The notes under the pieces were generated by a model. It ran no database searches, was not told the DNA's origin, and saw nothing but the letters and a program-made list of their open reading frames with translations. Below are positions 1 through 10,353 of a DNA stretch of 64,000 nt, one piece after another. Source of the stretch: Pseudomonas violetae (lineage in GTDB: Bacteria; Pseudomonadota; Gammaproteobacteria; Pseudomonadales; Pseudomonadaceae); the NCBI RefSeq assembly GCF_023072615.1, contig NZ_JAKNRW010000004.1, positions 248,001 to 312,000 of the forward strand. Reading direction: 5' to 3'. A program made the translations under genes and the position numbers. Within the stretch, counting starts at the first letter, position 1; each line of letters begins with the position of its first letter.

Positions 1-109
1 TCACGCCCACCGACAGGGTCGGTTGACTGACGTGGCAACGCTCGGCCGCATGGCCGAAGTGCTGCTCTTGGGCGAGGGTAACGATGTAGCGTAATTCTGT
101 GAGGGTCAT
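1..109 (-). CDS. oxyR: OxyR, hydrogen peroxide-responsive LysR regulator (N-terminal fragment)
   Basis: Only the first 36 codons lie in the window; the gene runs off the left edge. Read on the minus strand it starts MTLTELRYIV and continues through a LysR-type helix-turn-helix with HAAERCHVSQPTLSVG, which matches pseudomonad OxyR as I know it. OxyR senses peroxide through a reversible disulfide, outside this fragment, and activates catalase and alkyl hydroperoxide reductase genes. It follows tonB on the same strand, separated by a REPIN, so it probably has its own promoter in the 175-base gap. In PAO1 recG follows oxyR; that cannot be checked here. Confidence 0.9.
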   Translation of the reverse strand, partial: MTLTELRYIVTLAQEQHFGHAAERCHVSQPTLSVGV

Positions 110-169
110 AGCGGGCGTCCATGAAGTTGCGCGCCAAGCATACCGGCTGCAATCGATAGACGCACGTTA

Positions 170-270
170 TGTAGGAGCGAGCTTGCTCGCGAAAAACCTG
201 AGACCGCTGTGGGGTGTCAGTCTTCAAGCGTTATCGTTCGATTCCATCGCGAGCCAGCTCGCTCCTACAA
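170..270. repeat. REPIN (paired inverted REP elements), family A
   Basis: Two REP palindromes (GTAGGAGCGAGCTTGCTCGC and GCGAGCCAGCTCGCTCCTAC) face each other around about 60 bases. The inner part carries AACCTGAGA and GGGGTGTCAG, which recur in the repeats at 13523, 35137 and 61212. It sits between tonB and oxyR. Confidence 0.85.
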
Positions 271-284
271 AGGTTCGGCGGTGT

Positions 285-1034
285 TTAACGGCGGCGTTTT
301 TCCAGGGAGTAGACAAAAGGTGCGTAGAGTTCGATCGGGCCGTTTTTCACCATGTCGGCGGGTGGCTTGGGTAGCGGTTGGGCGCGGCGGATCATTTCCA
401 GGGTGGCGCGATCCAGGTCGGCATTGCCTGAAGCACCCACCAGTTCGAACGACAACACATTGCCTTCAGCATCTACCACGAACCGCAGGCGGTTAACGCC
501 GGTCTTGCCCCTGGCCTGAGCGCTGGCCGGGTACTTTTTGTACTTGGCCAGGTGAGCGAGCAGGGTGTTTTGCCAACTGGCCTTGGCCGCTTGCTGTGCC
601 GGCGATGGGCCAGGTGCTGGTTGGGCGGATTTCTCCGTGGGTGCCTGGGTCGGTTGAGTGTCGGCCGGTTTTTCCTCGGAAGGCTTCTCCTTCGGCGGCT
701 CCGGTTTTTTCTCCACAGGCTTGGGCGGTTGCGGCTTGGGCCTGGGCTTTACCGGCTTGGGTACGGCTATCTCGGCCTTTGGCGCTTCAGCCAGTTTCGG
801 GATCGGCAGTTCTTCAACCGGTGCCGGTGGTTGTGGCGGCGTTATCACCTTCGGCGGGGCCGGTGGCGGCGGGGCAGGGGCTGGCGCCAGCTCGACCACC
901 ATTGCCTGCGGCGGCAATTCGATCGGGGGGCGGGAGGTCCAGTTCAGAGCCAGCGCGATGGCCAGCGCGTGCACGCCCAGCACTACGGCCAGGCTCCCGC
1001 TGTAACGCGTCAGCTTATGGCGCGTCGTGATCAT
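285..1034 (-). CDS. tonB: TonB energy transducer
   Basis: TonB carries proton-motive energy from ExbB-ExbD in the inner membrane to TonB-dependent outer-membrane receptors for siderophores, haem and vitamin B12. The 249-residue protein shows the classic layout: a single N-terminal membrane anchor (about residues 13-32, with a histidine at 22), a long proline/lysine-rich spacer spanning the periplasm (about 40-145, with PAPAPPPPAPP and KPRPKPQPPKP), and a C-terminal TonB domain (about 153-245, with KYPASAQARG and YAPFVYSL). Its start overlaps the end of exbD by four bases, so the three genes are translated as one operon. The Fur-like box upstream of exbB should make the set iron-regulated. Confidence 0.95.
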   Translation of the reverse strand: MITTRHKLTRYSGSLAVVLGVHALAIALALNWTSRPPIELPPQAMVVELAPAPAPPPPAPPKVITPPQPPAPVEELPIPKLAEAPKAEIAVPKPVKPRPKPQPPKPVEKKPEPPKEKPSEEKPADTQPTQAPTEKSAQPAPGPSPAQQAAKASWQNTLLAHLAKYKKYPASAQARGKTGVNRLRFVVDAEGNVLSFELVGASGNADLDRATLEMIRRAQPLPKPPADMVKNGPIELYAPFVYSLEKRRR

Positions 1035-1459
1035 TTTTTGGCTGCCGTCTCAAGTCCGACCAGACCCACCTTCAGGTAACCGGCAGCGCGCAGGGCATCC
1101 ATCACGCTCATCAAGTCGCCGTAGTCCACGCCCTTGTCGGCCTGGAAGAAGATTGTCGTGTCTTTTTTACCCAGGGTCCTGGCATCCAGAGTGGCGCCCA
1201 GTGTTTCGGCCTTCACTTCGTCTTCGCCAAGGAACAGACGTTGATCAGCCTTCACGCTGAGGAACACTGGTTTTTCCGGCCGCGGCGCCGGTTTGGCGCT
1301 GGAGGCAGGCAGGTCGACCTTGATGTCGACGGTAGCCAATGGAGCGGCCACCATGAAGATGATCAGCAACACCAGCATTACGTCGATAAACGGCGTGACG
1401 TTGATTTCGTGGTTCTCGGCCAGATCGTCGTCCGCGCCTTCTTTCAAATGCAAGCCCAT
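1031..1459 (-). CDS. exbD: ExbD biopolymer transport protein
   Basis: ExbD is the small inner-membrane partner of ExbB that couples proton flow to TonB movement. The 142-residue protein has a short cytoplasmic N-terminus, one membrane helix (about 22-42) and a periplasmic domain. The helix begins NVTPFIDVMLVLL and carries Asp26, the position of the essential proton-relay aspartate in the family. It starts five bases after the exbB stop and overlaps tonB by four bases. The length is normal for the family. Confidence 0.95.
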   Translation of the reverse strand: MGLHLKEGADDDLAENHEINVTPFIDVMLVLLIIFMVAAPLATVDIKVDLPASSAKPAPRPEKPVFLSVKADQRLFLGEDEVKAETLGATLDARTLGKKDTTIFFQADKGVDYGDLMSVMDALRAAGYLKVGLVGLETAAKK

Positions 1460-1464
1460 GCTGA

Positions 1465-2442
1465 TTACCCTACTTTGACCACGTGGGGTTGAGCGGTGCG
1501 CTCGGTGGTCGGCAGGTGATCGAGGTCGCGGCTGACCAGCAGCAGGACTTCAGCCGAGGCATCGGAGACTTGTGCCTTGTAACCGGCGATGGAGCGGGCG
1601 AAGACGTTGTAGATAACGACTGCCGGAATCGCTGCCACCAGGCCCAGTGCCGTGGCCAGCAGGGCTTCGGCGATGCCGGGTGCCACTACCGCAAGGTTGG
1701 TGGTCTGGGTTTTAGCGATACCGATGAAGCTGTTCATGATGCCCCATACGGTGCCGAACAGGCCGACGAATGGCGCGGTGGAACCGATAGTAGCGAGCAC
1801 GCCGGTACCGCTGCTCATGTTGCGGCCGCAGGCCGCGACCAGGCGCTCAAGGCGAAATGCGACGCGCTCCTTGATGCCTTCTTTTTCGCGGCTGTTGACC
1901 GAGAGGCGCATCTCTTCCAGTGCGTCATGCACCAGTACATTGGCGAGGGTGCCTGGCTTGGTCGCCGTGGCGCTGGCTTCCCTGAGGGTGGTGGCCTTTT
2001 TCAGGTGGATGATTTCGCTGCGCAGACGACGCTTGGCGCCCATCAGCTCGAAACCCTTGGCGATCCAGATGGTCCAGGTGATTATCGAAGCGATGGCCAG
2101 GCCGATCATCACGATTTTCACGATGATGTCGGCGTTCTGGTACATGCCCCATGGCGACAGGTCGTGGGCCATGCCCAGGGTATTGTCGGCTTCGAGCACT
2201 TCAGGAGCGTCTGCGGCTGTGGCGTCTACTGCCTGGGCCGGGTCAGTGGCGGCGGGCGTGGTGGCTGGGGTAGCGGGGGCCGGCGCGGCTGCAGGTGCCT
2301 CGGCGGCGGCTGGGCTTGCAGGTGCTTGGGCGTCGGCGAAAGCGGCATTCGGTGCCAGTATTATGCTGAGCAGGAGGGCGGCCATTGCGCTCCATGCGCG
2401 AGGTCGTTTGGTTGGCGAAGCGGGGAATTGATTGCGTGTCAT
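1465..2442 (-). CDS. exbB: ExbB, TonB-system channel protein with N-terminal extension
   Basis: ExbB forms the pentameric inner-membrane channel of the ExbB-ExbD-TonB motor. The C-terminal 230 residues hold the MotA/TolQ/ExbB domain, with membrane segments near 105-130, 210-230 and 255-280 and the signature SIGSTAPFVGLFGTV-like stretch in the middle. The first 95 residues form an extra segment: a signal-peptide-like start (ALLLSIILAPNAAFA) and an Ala/Pro-rich linker. This extension is usual in pseudomonad ExbB and absent from the E. coli protein. It is first in the exbB-exbD-tonB operon, downstream of a Fur-like site. Confidence 0.95.
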   Translation of the reverse strand: MTRNQFPASPTKRPRAWSAMAALLLSIILAPNAAFADAQAPASPAAAEAPAAAPAPATPATTPAATDPAQAVDATAADAPEVLEADNTLGMAHDLSPWGMYQNADIIVKIVMIGLAIASIITWTIWIAKGFELMGAKRRLRSEIIHLKKATTLREASATATKPGTLANVLVHDALEEMRLSVNSREKEGIKERVAFRLERLVAACGRNMSSGTGVLATIGSTAPFVGLFGTVWGIMNSFIGIAKTQTTNLAVVAPGIAEALLATALGLVAAIPAVVIYNVFARSIAGYKAQVSDASAEVLLLVSRDLDHLPTTERTAQPHVVKVG

Positions 2443-2523
2443 GCTGGCCGGACCTGAGAGAAAAAGACGGTAAATGTTCTTCCAGACCTCGCAAGGCCGA
2501 GAACAAAAGTGGCATGCATTATT

Positions 2524-2542
2524 GCAAATAATTCTTGTTAGC
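2524..2542. promoter_or_regulatory. Putative Fur box upstream of exbB
   Basis: GCAAATAATTCTTGTTAGC lies about 80 bases upstream of exbB in the divergent gap before the SDR gene. By eye it matches about 11 of 19 positions of the consensus GATAATGATAATCATTATC. The position suits iron repression of exbB-exbD-tonB. This is inferred from sequence only. Confidence 0.6.
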
Positions 2543-2630
2543 AGAAGTAATAGAGTATCTTTTTTCCGGCATGACTAGCCGCTCGTCCTCTGCCGACGAT
2601 AGTCTGTGCCTTTGCCAGAGGAGTTTTCTG

Positions 2631-3488
2631 ATGTCCGCGCCTTCTGTTTTGATTGCCGGTTGCGGCGATGTAGGTAGCCGTCTGGCCACGCAGTTACTGG
2701 CTCGCGGCTGGGAAGTTCATGGCCTGCGTCGGGATATTTCGCGATTGCCGGAGGGTGTGATTGGCGTGGCCGGCGACTTGTTTAATGAAGACTGCCCGGC
2801 GACCTGGCCGATCGGAGCGGTGGATTACCTGGTGTATTGCGCCGCAGCTACTGATCACGATGAAGCGGGTTACCGCGCCGCTTATGTGCAGGGTTTACAG
2901 AATGTACTGAGTTGGTTGGGCGACTACGGGCAGGTGCCTGATCGACTGCTGTTTGTTTCCAGTAGCAGCGTTTATGGTCAGCAGGGCGGTGAGTGGGTCG
3001 ACGAAACGTCGCCGACCGTGGCTGGCGGTTATTCCGGCCGGCTGATGCTGGAGGCCGAGCAAGTGGCGCTCCAGAGCGGCATCCCCGCCAGCATCGTGCG
3101 CCTGACCGGTATCTATGGGCCGGGGCGTGAGTGGCTGCTGACTCAGGTTCGTCGCGGCTATCGTGTGGCGATCGACCCACCGTTGTACGGCAACCGCATC
3201 CACGCGGACGATGCGGCGGGGTTGCTGGCTTTTCTGCTGGAGAAGGATCAGCAGGGGGCGGTGCTCGATGACATCTATATCGGTGTCGATGATGCGCCTG
3301 CGCCACTGGCTGAGGTGGTGGGCTGGTTGCGCGAATATCTGGGCGTGACCGAATGGGCTGACGATGCGAGCGTGCGTCGGGCGGGGAGCAAGCAGTGCAG
3401 TAATGCGCGAGCGAAGGCCTTGGGCTGGGAGCCGAAGTACCCCAGTTATCGGGAAGGGTATGCAGCGATTCTTGAGGGCCACTGCTGA
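2631..3488 (+). CDS. Atypical SDR / NAD-dependent epimerase-like protein (YeeZ type)
   Basis: A 285-residue Rossmann-fold protein. The start at 2631 is chosen because an AGAGGAG ribosome site lies just upstream and the glycine-rich nucleotide motif IAGCGDVGSRLA follows within 20 residues; a longer TTG-started frame from 2535 is unlikely. SSSSVYG matches the serine strand of extended SDRs, but the usual YxxxK catalytic pair is not visible: the corresponding place reads GYSGRLMLEAE with no lysine. This is typical of the atypical SDR group that includes E. coli YeeZ, whose reaction is not firmly known. It is transcribed away from exbB. I would not assign a substrate. Confidence 0.8.
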   Translation: MSAPSVLIAGCGDVGSRLATQLLARGWEVHGLRRDISRLPEGVIGVAGDLFNEDCPATWPIGAVDYLVYCAAATDHDEAGYRAAYVQGLQNVLSWLGDYGQVPDRLLFVSSSSVYGQQGGEWVDETSPTVAGGYSGRLMLEAEQVALQSGIPASIVRLTGIYGPGREWLLTQVRRGYRVAIDPPLYGNRIHADDAAGLLAFLLEKDQQGAVLDDIYIGVDDAPAPLAEVVGWLREYLGVTEWADDASVRRAGSKQCSNARAKALGWEPKYPSYREGYAAILEGHC

Positions 3489-3491
3489 CTT

Positions 3492-3582
3492 TGTGGGAGC
3501 CGGCTTGCTGGCGAATGCGGTGAACCAGGCAATAGATTCATTGGCTGGACGGACGCTATCGCCAGCAAGCCGTCTCCTACAG
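3492..3582. repeat. REP pair
   Basis: Inverted REP-like ends TGTGGGAGCCGGCTTGCTGGCG and CGCCAGCAAGCCGTCTCCTACA flank about 45 bases between two convergent genes. The arms differ slightly from family A. Confidence 0.75.
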
Positions 3583-3595
3583 GAACCGCGTTGGG

Positions 3596-4336
3596 TTACT
3601 GCTTCTCCAGCAACCACCTGCGCTCGCCGGGGGTGAACTGAGGCATTTCGTCCTCCCGGGCGGTGTTGGTGGCCTGGAAGATCTCCATTTCTTTGCCCTT
3701 GCGCGCAAAAATCCAGGTGTTGCCCTGGCCATTCTGTTGCAACCACATATTGTCGTTGCCGCCACTCATCGACGCACAATCGCCCGCCAGGCAAAGGGCG
3801 TAGCGGTCGGCGCCGGGCAGGCCGGCAACCTGGCCATCAGCCTGGAACTGCACGGTATTACCTTCACCGGGGCCAGTGACGACTTGCCAGCTGCCACCCA
3901 TGTAGGCCGTATACAACGCACGCTCGAAACTGGCGCCCAGCGGTGCGCCTTCCGGCACGGGGATCACCGCGCGATCAAAGACCTGCTCGGGTTCATTGTC
4001 GCTGGCGGCTTGGCTCAGTTGCTTGCCGTCGCGCTTGAGTTCGCTGGCGGAACTGCCATAAAAGTCGACTTTCCAGGCGCCGGACTCTTCCCCTAGCAAC
4101 TTGCCGTCGACGTTTTCGAAACCGTTGGTGTAGCGAGCCTGTGCGGCCTTGGTATTGACGTCCCATTCCAGATTCGGGCCATAAGCCTGAAGCGCTTCAC
4201 GCAATGGGGTGCCTTTGGCGGCTGCATCGATTGCCACCTGATTGATCCAGGTGCCGCTGATGTCGCGATCGGCAGGGTTGCTGGCACATCCGCCCAAGAA
4301 CAGGGCGACCAGCGAGAGGGCTAGCGCATGGCGCAT
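3596..4336 (-). CDS. Putative lipoprotein of unknown function
   Basis: A 246-residue exported protein with a clear lipoprotein signal: a short basic start, a hydrophobic stretch, and lipobox LGGC with the acylated cysteine at position 17, followed by ASNPADRD. The mature part has no motif I can name. It is predicted periplasmic and membrane-anchored. It lies downstream of ridA on the same strand, 70 bases away, with a GC-rich hairpin between them, so co-transcription is uncertain. I recognise it only as a conserved pseudomonad lipoprotein. Confidence 0.8.
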   Translation of the reverse strand: MRHALALSLVALFLGGCASNPADRDISGTWINQVAIDAAAKGTPLREALQAYGPNLEWDVNTKAAQARYTNGFENVDGKLLGEESGAWKVDFYGSSASELKRDGKQLSQAASDNEPEQVFDRAVIPVPEGAPLGASFERALYTAYMGGSWQVVTGPGEGNTVQFQADGQVAGLPGADRYALCLAGDCASMSGGNDNMWLQQNGQGNTWIFARKGKEMEIFQATNTAREDEMPQFTPGERRWLLEKQ

Positions 4337-4375
4337 GGTGGAATCCTTTCAGAACGCTATCTTTACGACATCAGC

Positions 4376-4399
4376 GGCGCAGCCTTGAGGGGCTGCGCC
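4376..4399. other. GC-rich hairpin after ridA
   Basis: GGCGCAGCC and GGCTGCGCC pair around a short loop just past the ridA stop (minus strand). No T-run follows, so it may stabilise the 3-prime end or attenuate read-through rather than be a full terminator. Confidence 0.45.
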
Positions 4400-4406
4400 A
4401 GATGCA

Positions 4407-4787
4407 TTACTCGATGACCAGAATGGCATCCATTTCAACCTGCGAACCCTTTGGCAGGGCTGCTACGCCGATGGCGGCGCGGGCAGGGTAAGGCTGGTCA
4501 AAGTACTTGCCCATGATCTCGTTGACCTTGGCGAAGTGGCTCAAGTCGGTGAGGAAGATGTTCAATTTGACGATGTCCTTGAACGAACCACCGGCTGCTT
4601 CGGCCACCGCTTTGAGGTTCTCGAACACCTGGACGGTCTGGGCTTCGAAGCCTTCAACCAGTTCCATGGTTTTTGGGTCCAGAGGAATTTGACCCGACAT
4701 GTAAACGGTGTTGCCAGCCTTGATCGCCTGGGAGTAAGTACCGATGGCGGCCGGGGCCTTGTCGCTGGTGATAACAGTCTTGGTCAT
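4407..4787 (-). CDS. ridA: RidA family reactive imine/enamine deaminase
   Basis: RidA hydrolyses reactive 2-aminoacrylate and related imines made by PLP enzymes, protecting the cell from their damage. The 126-residue length is standard for this trimeric family. Characteristic stretches are [16 protein letters not shown], the arginine of [13 protein letters not shown] that binds the substrate carboxylate, and the near-terminal glutamate in [10 protein letters not shown]. It starts 24 bases after the spoT stop, so it is likely co-transcribed with spoT, an arrangement common in gamma-proteobacteria. A second, shorter RidA-like protein is encoded at 32302. Confidence 0.93.
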   Translation of the reverse strand: MTKTVITSDKAPAAIGTYSQAIKAGNTVYMSGQIPLDPKTMELVEGFEAQTVQVFENLKAVAEAAGGSFKDIVKLNIFLTDLSHFAKVNEIMGKYFDQPYPARAAIGVAALPKGSQVEMDAILVIE

Positions 4788-4811
4788 GAATGACTCCTTG
4801 TAATGGTGGAC

Positions 4812-6917
4812 TTAGGCGCGCATGCGGGTGATGCGAATCACCCCAGTCAGTGCGCGCAGTTTCTTGATCACGCGGGCCAGGTGTACGCGGTCGTGCACGC
4901 TGACCACCAGTTGGACAACGCTGATGCGACCATCGCGTTCGTCCATGCTGATTTTTTCGATATTGCCGTCGGCCGCGTTGACACTGCTGGCCAGCAGGGC
5001 GATCAAGCCACGCTGGTGTTCCAGTTCGACGCGAAGTTCGACGTTGAATTCGCCGGTGACATCCTTGGCCCAAGAGAGCTGGATGCATTTTTCCGGGTTG
5101 TGGCGGATTTCGCTGATGTTGCGACAGTTGTCCAGGTGCACGACCATGCCCTTGCCTGCGGACAGGTGGCCAACAATCGGGTCGCCCGGGATCGGTGTGC
5201 AGCACTTGGCGTAGCTGAGCACCAGGCCTTCAGTGCCGCGAATCGCCAGTGGACCTTCAGCGCTCGGCAGTTGTTCGCCCTCGCCCAGCAAGCGGCGGGC
5301 GACCACATACGCCATGCGATTACCCAGGCCAATGTCTTCGAGCAGGTCTTCGATCAGTTCGAGGCGGTACTCGGCGAGCATCGCCTTGACGCGCTCGGCC
5401 GGGACTTTTTCCAGGGAGCTGTCGAAACCGTTGAGGACCTTGTTCAGCAGGCGTTCGCCGAGGCTGATGGATTCGGAGCGGCGTTGCAGTTTCAGTGCAT
5501 GGCGGATGTGGGTTCGCGCCTTGCCGGTGACCACGAAGTTGAGCCACGCCGGGTTCGGTCGTGCGCCGGGGGCGCTGACGATCTCGACCGTGGAGCCGCT
5601 TTGCAGCGGTTCAGACAGCGGCGCGAGTCGGCGATTGATCCGGCAGGCAATGCAGCTGTTACCCACGTCGGTGTGCACCGCGTAAGCGAAGTCGACCGCC
5701 GTGGAGCCTTTGGGCAGCTCCATGATCCGGCCTTTGGGCGTAAACACGTAAACCTCGTCCGGGAACAGGTCGATCTTCACGCTTTCGATGAATTCCAGCG
5801 AGTTGCCAGCACGTTGCTGCATCTCCAGCACGCCTTTGACCCACTGGCGGGCGCGAGCGTGCGTGCCTTTGGGCTGTTCGTCGCCACTGGATTTGTACAG
5901 CCAATGGGCAGCGATGCCGTTGTTGGCCATCTCTTCCATTTCGCGGGTGCGAATCTGGATCTCGATCGGAACACCGTGCATGCCGAACAGCGTGGTGTGC
6001 AGCGACTGATAGCCGTTGGCCTTGGGGATCGCGATGTAGTCCTTGAAGCGTCCAGGCAGCGGTTTGTACAAATTGTGAACAGCGCCCAGCACGCGGTAGC
6101 AGGTATCGACCTTGTCGACGATGATCCGGAACGCATAGACGTCCATGATCTCGTTGAAGGCCCGACGCTTGCCGCGCATTTTCTTGTAGATGCCGTAGAG
6201 GTGTTTCTGACGGCCGCTGACTTCGCCCTGAATCTCGTCGATCGCCAGGCAATGGCTAAGCGACTCTTCGATCTTGTTGACGATTTCCTTGCGGTTGCCC
6301 CGGGCGCGCTTGACCGCCTGGTAGATCCGCGCAGAACGCATCGGGTGCATTGCCTTGAAGCCGAGGTCTTCGAATTCTATGCGAATGGCGTGCATGCCCA
6401 GCCGATTGGCAATGGGTGCATAGATTTCCAGGGTTTCCTTGGCGATGCGCCGGCGTTTTTCGCCGGACAGCACTTCCAGCGTGCGCATGTTGTGCAAGCG
6501 GTCGGCCAGCTTGACCAGGATCACACGGATGTCCCGGGCCATGGCCATGGCCATTTTCTGGAAGTTTTCCGCTTGGGCTTCAGCTTTGGTCTCGAAGTTC
6601 ATCTGGGTCAGTTTGCTGACCCCGTCGACCAGTTCGGCCACGGTTTCGCCGAACTGCGCTTGCAGGGCTTCTTTGGCAATACCGGTGTCTTCGATCACGT
6701 CATGCAGCATGGCCGCCATCAGGCTCTGATGGTCCATATGCATGTCGGCAAGAATATTCGCCACCGCGAGGGGATGCGTGACGTACGCCTCGCCACTGCG
6801 GCGGCGCTGGCCGTCGTGGGCTTGTTCGGCGTAGAAGTACGCTCGGCGGACCAGGTTAACCTGGTCCTTGCCGAGGTAGGTCGATAAGCGATCGGCGAGG
6901 GCGTCTATGCTCGGCAT
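4812..6917 (-). CDS. spoT: SpoT, bifunctional (p)ppGpp synthetase/hydrolase
   Basis: SpoT makes and degrades the stringent-response alarmone (p)ppGpp. The 701-residue protein has the full RelA/SpoT layout: an N-terminal HD hydrolase domain (LHDVIEDT, His72-Asp73), a synthetase domain (around 240-330, with RFKDYIAIPKANGYQSLHTT), a TGS domain (about 390-450, DEVYVFTPKGRI), a helical/zinc-finger-like region (AKCCTPIPGD) and a C-terminal ACT domain ending TGVIRITRMRA. An intact HD site and an RFKD synthetase motif indicate a SpoT-type bifunctional enzyme rather than RelA. It lies between rpoZ and ridA on the same strand. Confidence 0.97.
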   Translation of the reverse strand: MPSIDALADRLSTYLGKDQVNLVRRAYFYAEQAHDGQRRRSGEAYVTHPLAVANILADMHMDHQSLMAAMLHDVIEDTGIAKEALQAQFGETVAELVDGVSKLTQMNFETKAEAQAENFQKMAMAMARDIRVILVKLADRLHNMRTLEVLSGEKRRRIAKETLEIYAPIANRLGMHAIRIEFEDLGFKAMHPMRSARIYQAVKRARGNRKEIVNKIEESLSHCLAIDEIQGEVSGRQKHLYGIYKKMRGKRRAFNEIMDVYAFRIIVDKVDTCYRVLGAVHNLYKPLPGRFKDYIAIPKANGYQSLHTTLFGMHGVPIEIQIRTREMEEMANNGIAAHWLYKSSGDEQPKGTHARARQWVKGVLEMQQRAGNSLEFIESVKIDLFPDEVYVFTPKGRIMELPKGSTAVDFAYAVHTDVGNSCIACRINRRLAPLSEPLQSGSTVEIVSAPGARPNPAWLNFVVTGKARTHIRHALKLQRRSESISLGERLLNKVLNGFDSSLEKVPAERVKAMLAEYRLELIEDLLEDIGLGNRMAYVVARRLLGEGEQLPSAEGPLAIRGTEGLVLSYAKCCTPIPGDPIVGHLSAGKGMVVHLDNCRNISEIRHNPEKCIQLSWAKDVTGEFNVELRVELEHQRGLIALLASSVNAADGNIEKISMDERDGRISVVQLVVSVHDRVHLARVIKKLRALTGVIRITRMRA

Positions 6918-6974
6918 GATGACTCCTGCCGCTCGCTGTGACCCCGCGCCGTGCTACGTCGACCAGGCATAGGC

Positions 6975-7238
6975 TTAGACGGCCTCGTTGGACTCGTCCT
7001 CGAACGCTGCGAACAGCGGTTCGTCTTCGACGATTTCAGCATTGGCGATGAACTCGTAGCTCATCAGGCCTTCTGCGATTTCGCGCAGGGCTACAACGGT
7101 AGGCTTGTCGTTTTCCCACTGGACCAGTGGCTCTTTGCCGCCGGTGGCCAGTTGACGGGCACGCTTGGTGGACAGCATGACCAGCTCAAAGCGGTTTTCC
7201 ACGTGGTTCAGGCAGTCTTCAACGGTTACGCGGGCCAT
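6975..7238 (-). CDS. rpoZ: RNA polymerase omega subunit
   Basis: Omega helps fold and keep the beta-prime subunit in RNA polymerase and contributes to a ppGpp site. The start at 7238 gives 87 residues beginning [20 protein letters not shown], the conserved omega N-terminus; a longer frame adds 19 residues with no family support. TKRARQL and [16 protein letters not shown] are typical. It precedes spoT by 57 bases, a conserved pairing. Confidence 0.96.
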   Translation of the reverse strand: MARVTVEDCLNHVENRFELVMLSTKRARQLATGGKEPLVQWENDKPTVVALREIAEGLMSYEFIANAEIVEDEPLFAAFEDESNEAV

Positions 7239-7301
7239 GGTATTCCTCGGAGCGAATGCAATATGCGCGCTGCCCGGTTGGGCGAGCGGACTCAACAGTT
7301 T

Positions 7302-7338
7302 AAAAAATCACCAGCGTTTAGGGAAGCGCTGATTTTTT
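7302..7338 (-). terminator. Terminator after gmk
   Basis: A near-perfect hairpin (AAAAAATCAnCAGCG... ...CGCTGATTTTTT) between the gmk stop and rpoZ start, with A/T runs on both sides. It should end the yicC-gmk transcript before rpoZ and could work in both directions. Confidence 0.7.
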
Positions 7339-7405
7339 GACCATGCCCTTCAACGCGCTGCAAGTGCCAATGTAAAGCCCCCGCAGCGGTTTTGGGAAGA
7401 GCTGT

Positions 7406-8903
<1,498 letters not shown>

Positions 8904-9131
8904 GGAGGTACCTCGCAATGCAGATCCCAGCGTTAACCAAGACCCGCTATCTATGAATTTAAGCCGACAGGCAGCAAAGGCGCAGGATTGTAGCGCAGTG
9001 GGGCGGATGCGCCCAAACACACGGCGTGACAAAGAGCTGCAGGCCGTCGGTAAAGCGCTGCTCCAAGCGCCAGCCAGACCCTCAATCGTCGGGCAGATTT
9101 TTTAGAAGTGCCCACTCCCGGCGCGCGGCTC

Positions 9132-9137
9132 TATAAT
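9132..9137 (+). promoter_or_regulatory. Predicted -10 box of rph
   Basis: A perfect TATAAT sits 38 bases before the rph start codon. I see no good -35 box at the ideal spacing, so the assignment rests on the -10 alone. Confidence 0.5.
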
Positions 9138-9174
9138 GCTCGGCAGATTTCCGTCCCCAGTACAGGTATTCCCT

Positions 9175-9897
9175 ATGAAACGTCCAAGTGGTCGCGCTGC
9201 CGATCAGCTCCGCTCGATCCGCATTACTCGCAACTACACCAAGCACGCCGAGGGTTCTGTGCTGGTCGAGTTTGGTGATACCAAGGTCATCTGCACCGTC
9301 AGCGTCGAAAACGGCGTGCCGCGCTTCCTCAAGGGCCAGGGTCAAGGCTGGCTGACTGCCGAGTACGGCATGCTGCCACGGGCTACTGGCGAGCGTAACC
9401 AGCGTGAAGCGAGCCGCGGTAAACAAGGCGGCCGCACCCTGGAAATCCAGCGCCTGATCGGTCGCTCACTGCGTGCTTCGCTGGACATGTCCAAGCTGGG
9501 CGACGTGACCCTGTACGTCGATTGCGACGTAATCCAGGCTGACGGCGGCACCCGCACTGCGTCCATTACCGGTGCCATGGTCGCGCTGGTCGATGCCCTG
9601 AAAGTGATCAAGAAACGCGGCGGCCTGAAAGGCGGCGACCCGCTCAAGCAGATGATCGCTGCCGTATCGGTTGGCATGTACCAGGGCGAGCCTGTGCTCG
9701 ACCTCGATTACCTGGAAGACTCGGCTGCCGAGACCGACCTGAACGTGGTGATGACCAGCACCGGTGGCTTCATCGAGGTGCAGGGCACTGCTGAAGGCGC
9801 GCCATTCCAGCCAGAAGAGTTGAACGCTATGCTGGAACTGGCGAAGAAAGGCATGGCCGAAATCTTCGAACTGCAGAAAGCTGCATTGGCCGACTGA
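9175..9897 (+). CDS. rph: Ribonuclease PH
   Basis: RNase PH is a phosphorolytic 3-prime exoribonuclease that trims tRNA and other stable RNA ends. The start at 9175 gives 240 residues beginning [15 protein letters not shown], the standard N-terminus. Conserved stretches include the RNA-binding region [30 protein letters not shown], and the phosphate and metal site [20 protein letters not shown]. The length is normal, so the gene looks intact, unlike the truncated rph of E. coli K-12. It is divergent from yicC. Confidence 0.96.
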   Translation: MKRPSGRAADQLRSIRITRNYTKHAEGSVLVEFGDTKVICTVSVENGVPRFLKGQGQGWLTAEYGMLPRATGERNQREASRGKQGGRTLEIQRLIGRSLRASLDMSKLGDVTLYVDCDVIQADGGTRTASITGAMVALVDALKVIKKRGGLKGGDPLKQMIAAVSVGMYQGEPVLDLDYLEDSAAETDLNVVMTSTGGFIEVQGTAEGAPFQPEELNAMLELAKKGMAEIFELQKAALAD

Positions 9898-9926
9898 TCG
9901 GCCCCGTTCCCAGCAAGGAGGACGCT

Positions 9927-10295
9927 ATGAGCGACGAACAAGAGCTGCTTCCCATCCCGAGCAAGGAAGTTCGGCAGTGGGCGATGTTTTGTCACCTTTC
10001 CGCCCTGCTGGGGATATGGATTCCGTTTGGCACGCTGATCGGCCCGCTGATTCTTTGGCAGATGAAGCGTGAAATGGACCCCTTCGTCGATGCGCAAGGC
10101 AAGGAGGCGCTGAACTTTCAGATTACCGTCGCCATTGCCTCGGCTATTTGTTTCCTGTTGATGGTGGTAATCGTGGGGTTCTTCCTGCTAGGGCTGGTGG
10201 CAATTGGTGCACTAGTGCTGACGATCATTGCTGGTGTTAAAGCCAATGAGGGGGTGCCTTACCGGTATCCGTTTACCTGGCGGTTGATCAAATAA
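9927..10295 (+). CDS. DUF4870 domain membrane protein
   Basis: A 122-residue protein preceded by a strong AAGGAGG ribosome site. It begins with about 15 polar residues, then a DUF4870-like pattern: WAMFCHLSALLGIWIPFG, a membrane segment, and QGKEALNFQITVAIAS, followed by two more hydrophobic segments (about 68-85 and 88-105). It is predicted to be a small inner-membrane protein. The function is unknown. It follows rph by 29 bases and is followed by a hairpin terminator. Confidence 0.85.
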   Translation: MSDEQELLPIPSKEVRQWAMFCHLSALLGIWIPFGTLIGPLILWQMKREMDPFVDAQGKEALNFQITVAIASAICFLLMVVIVGFFLLGLVAIGALVLTIIAGVKANEGVPYRYPFTWRLIK

Positions 10296-10353
10296 CGATC
10301 AGCCTCATGTCATGGTCGGGTGCGCCCGGTTACATGCGCGCCGATTAAATCTG

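Noticed and set aside
2535..2630. N-terminal extension of the SDR gene from a TTG at 2535
   Set aside because: It would begin inside the Fur-like box and adds no family sequence; the ATG at 2631 has a good ribosome site.
4803..6887. 694-codon open frame opposite spoT
   Set aside because: A shadow of the high-GC spoT coding strand. The translation has no family features and spoT is unmistakable.
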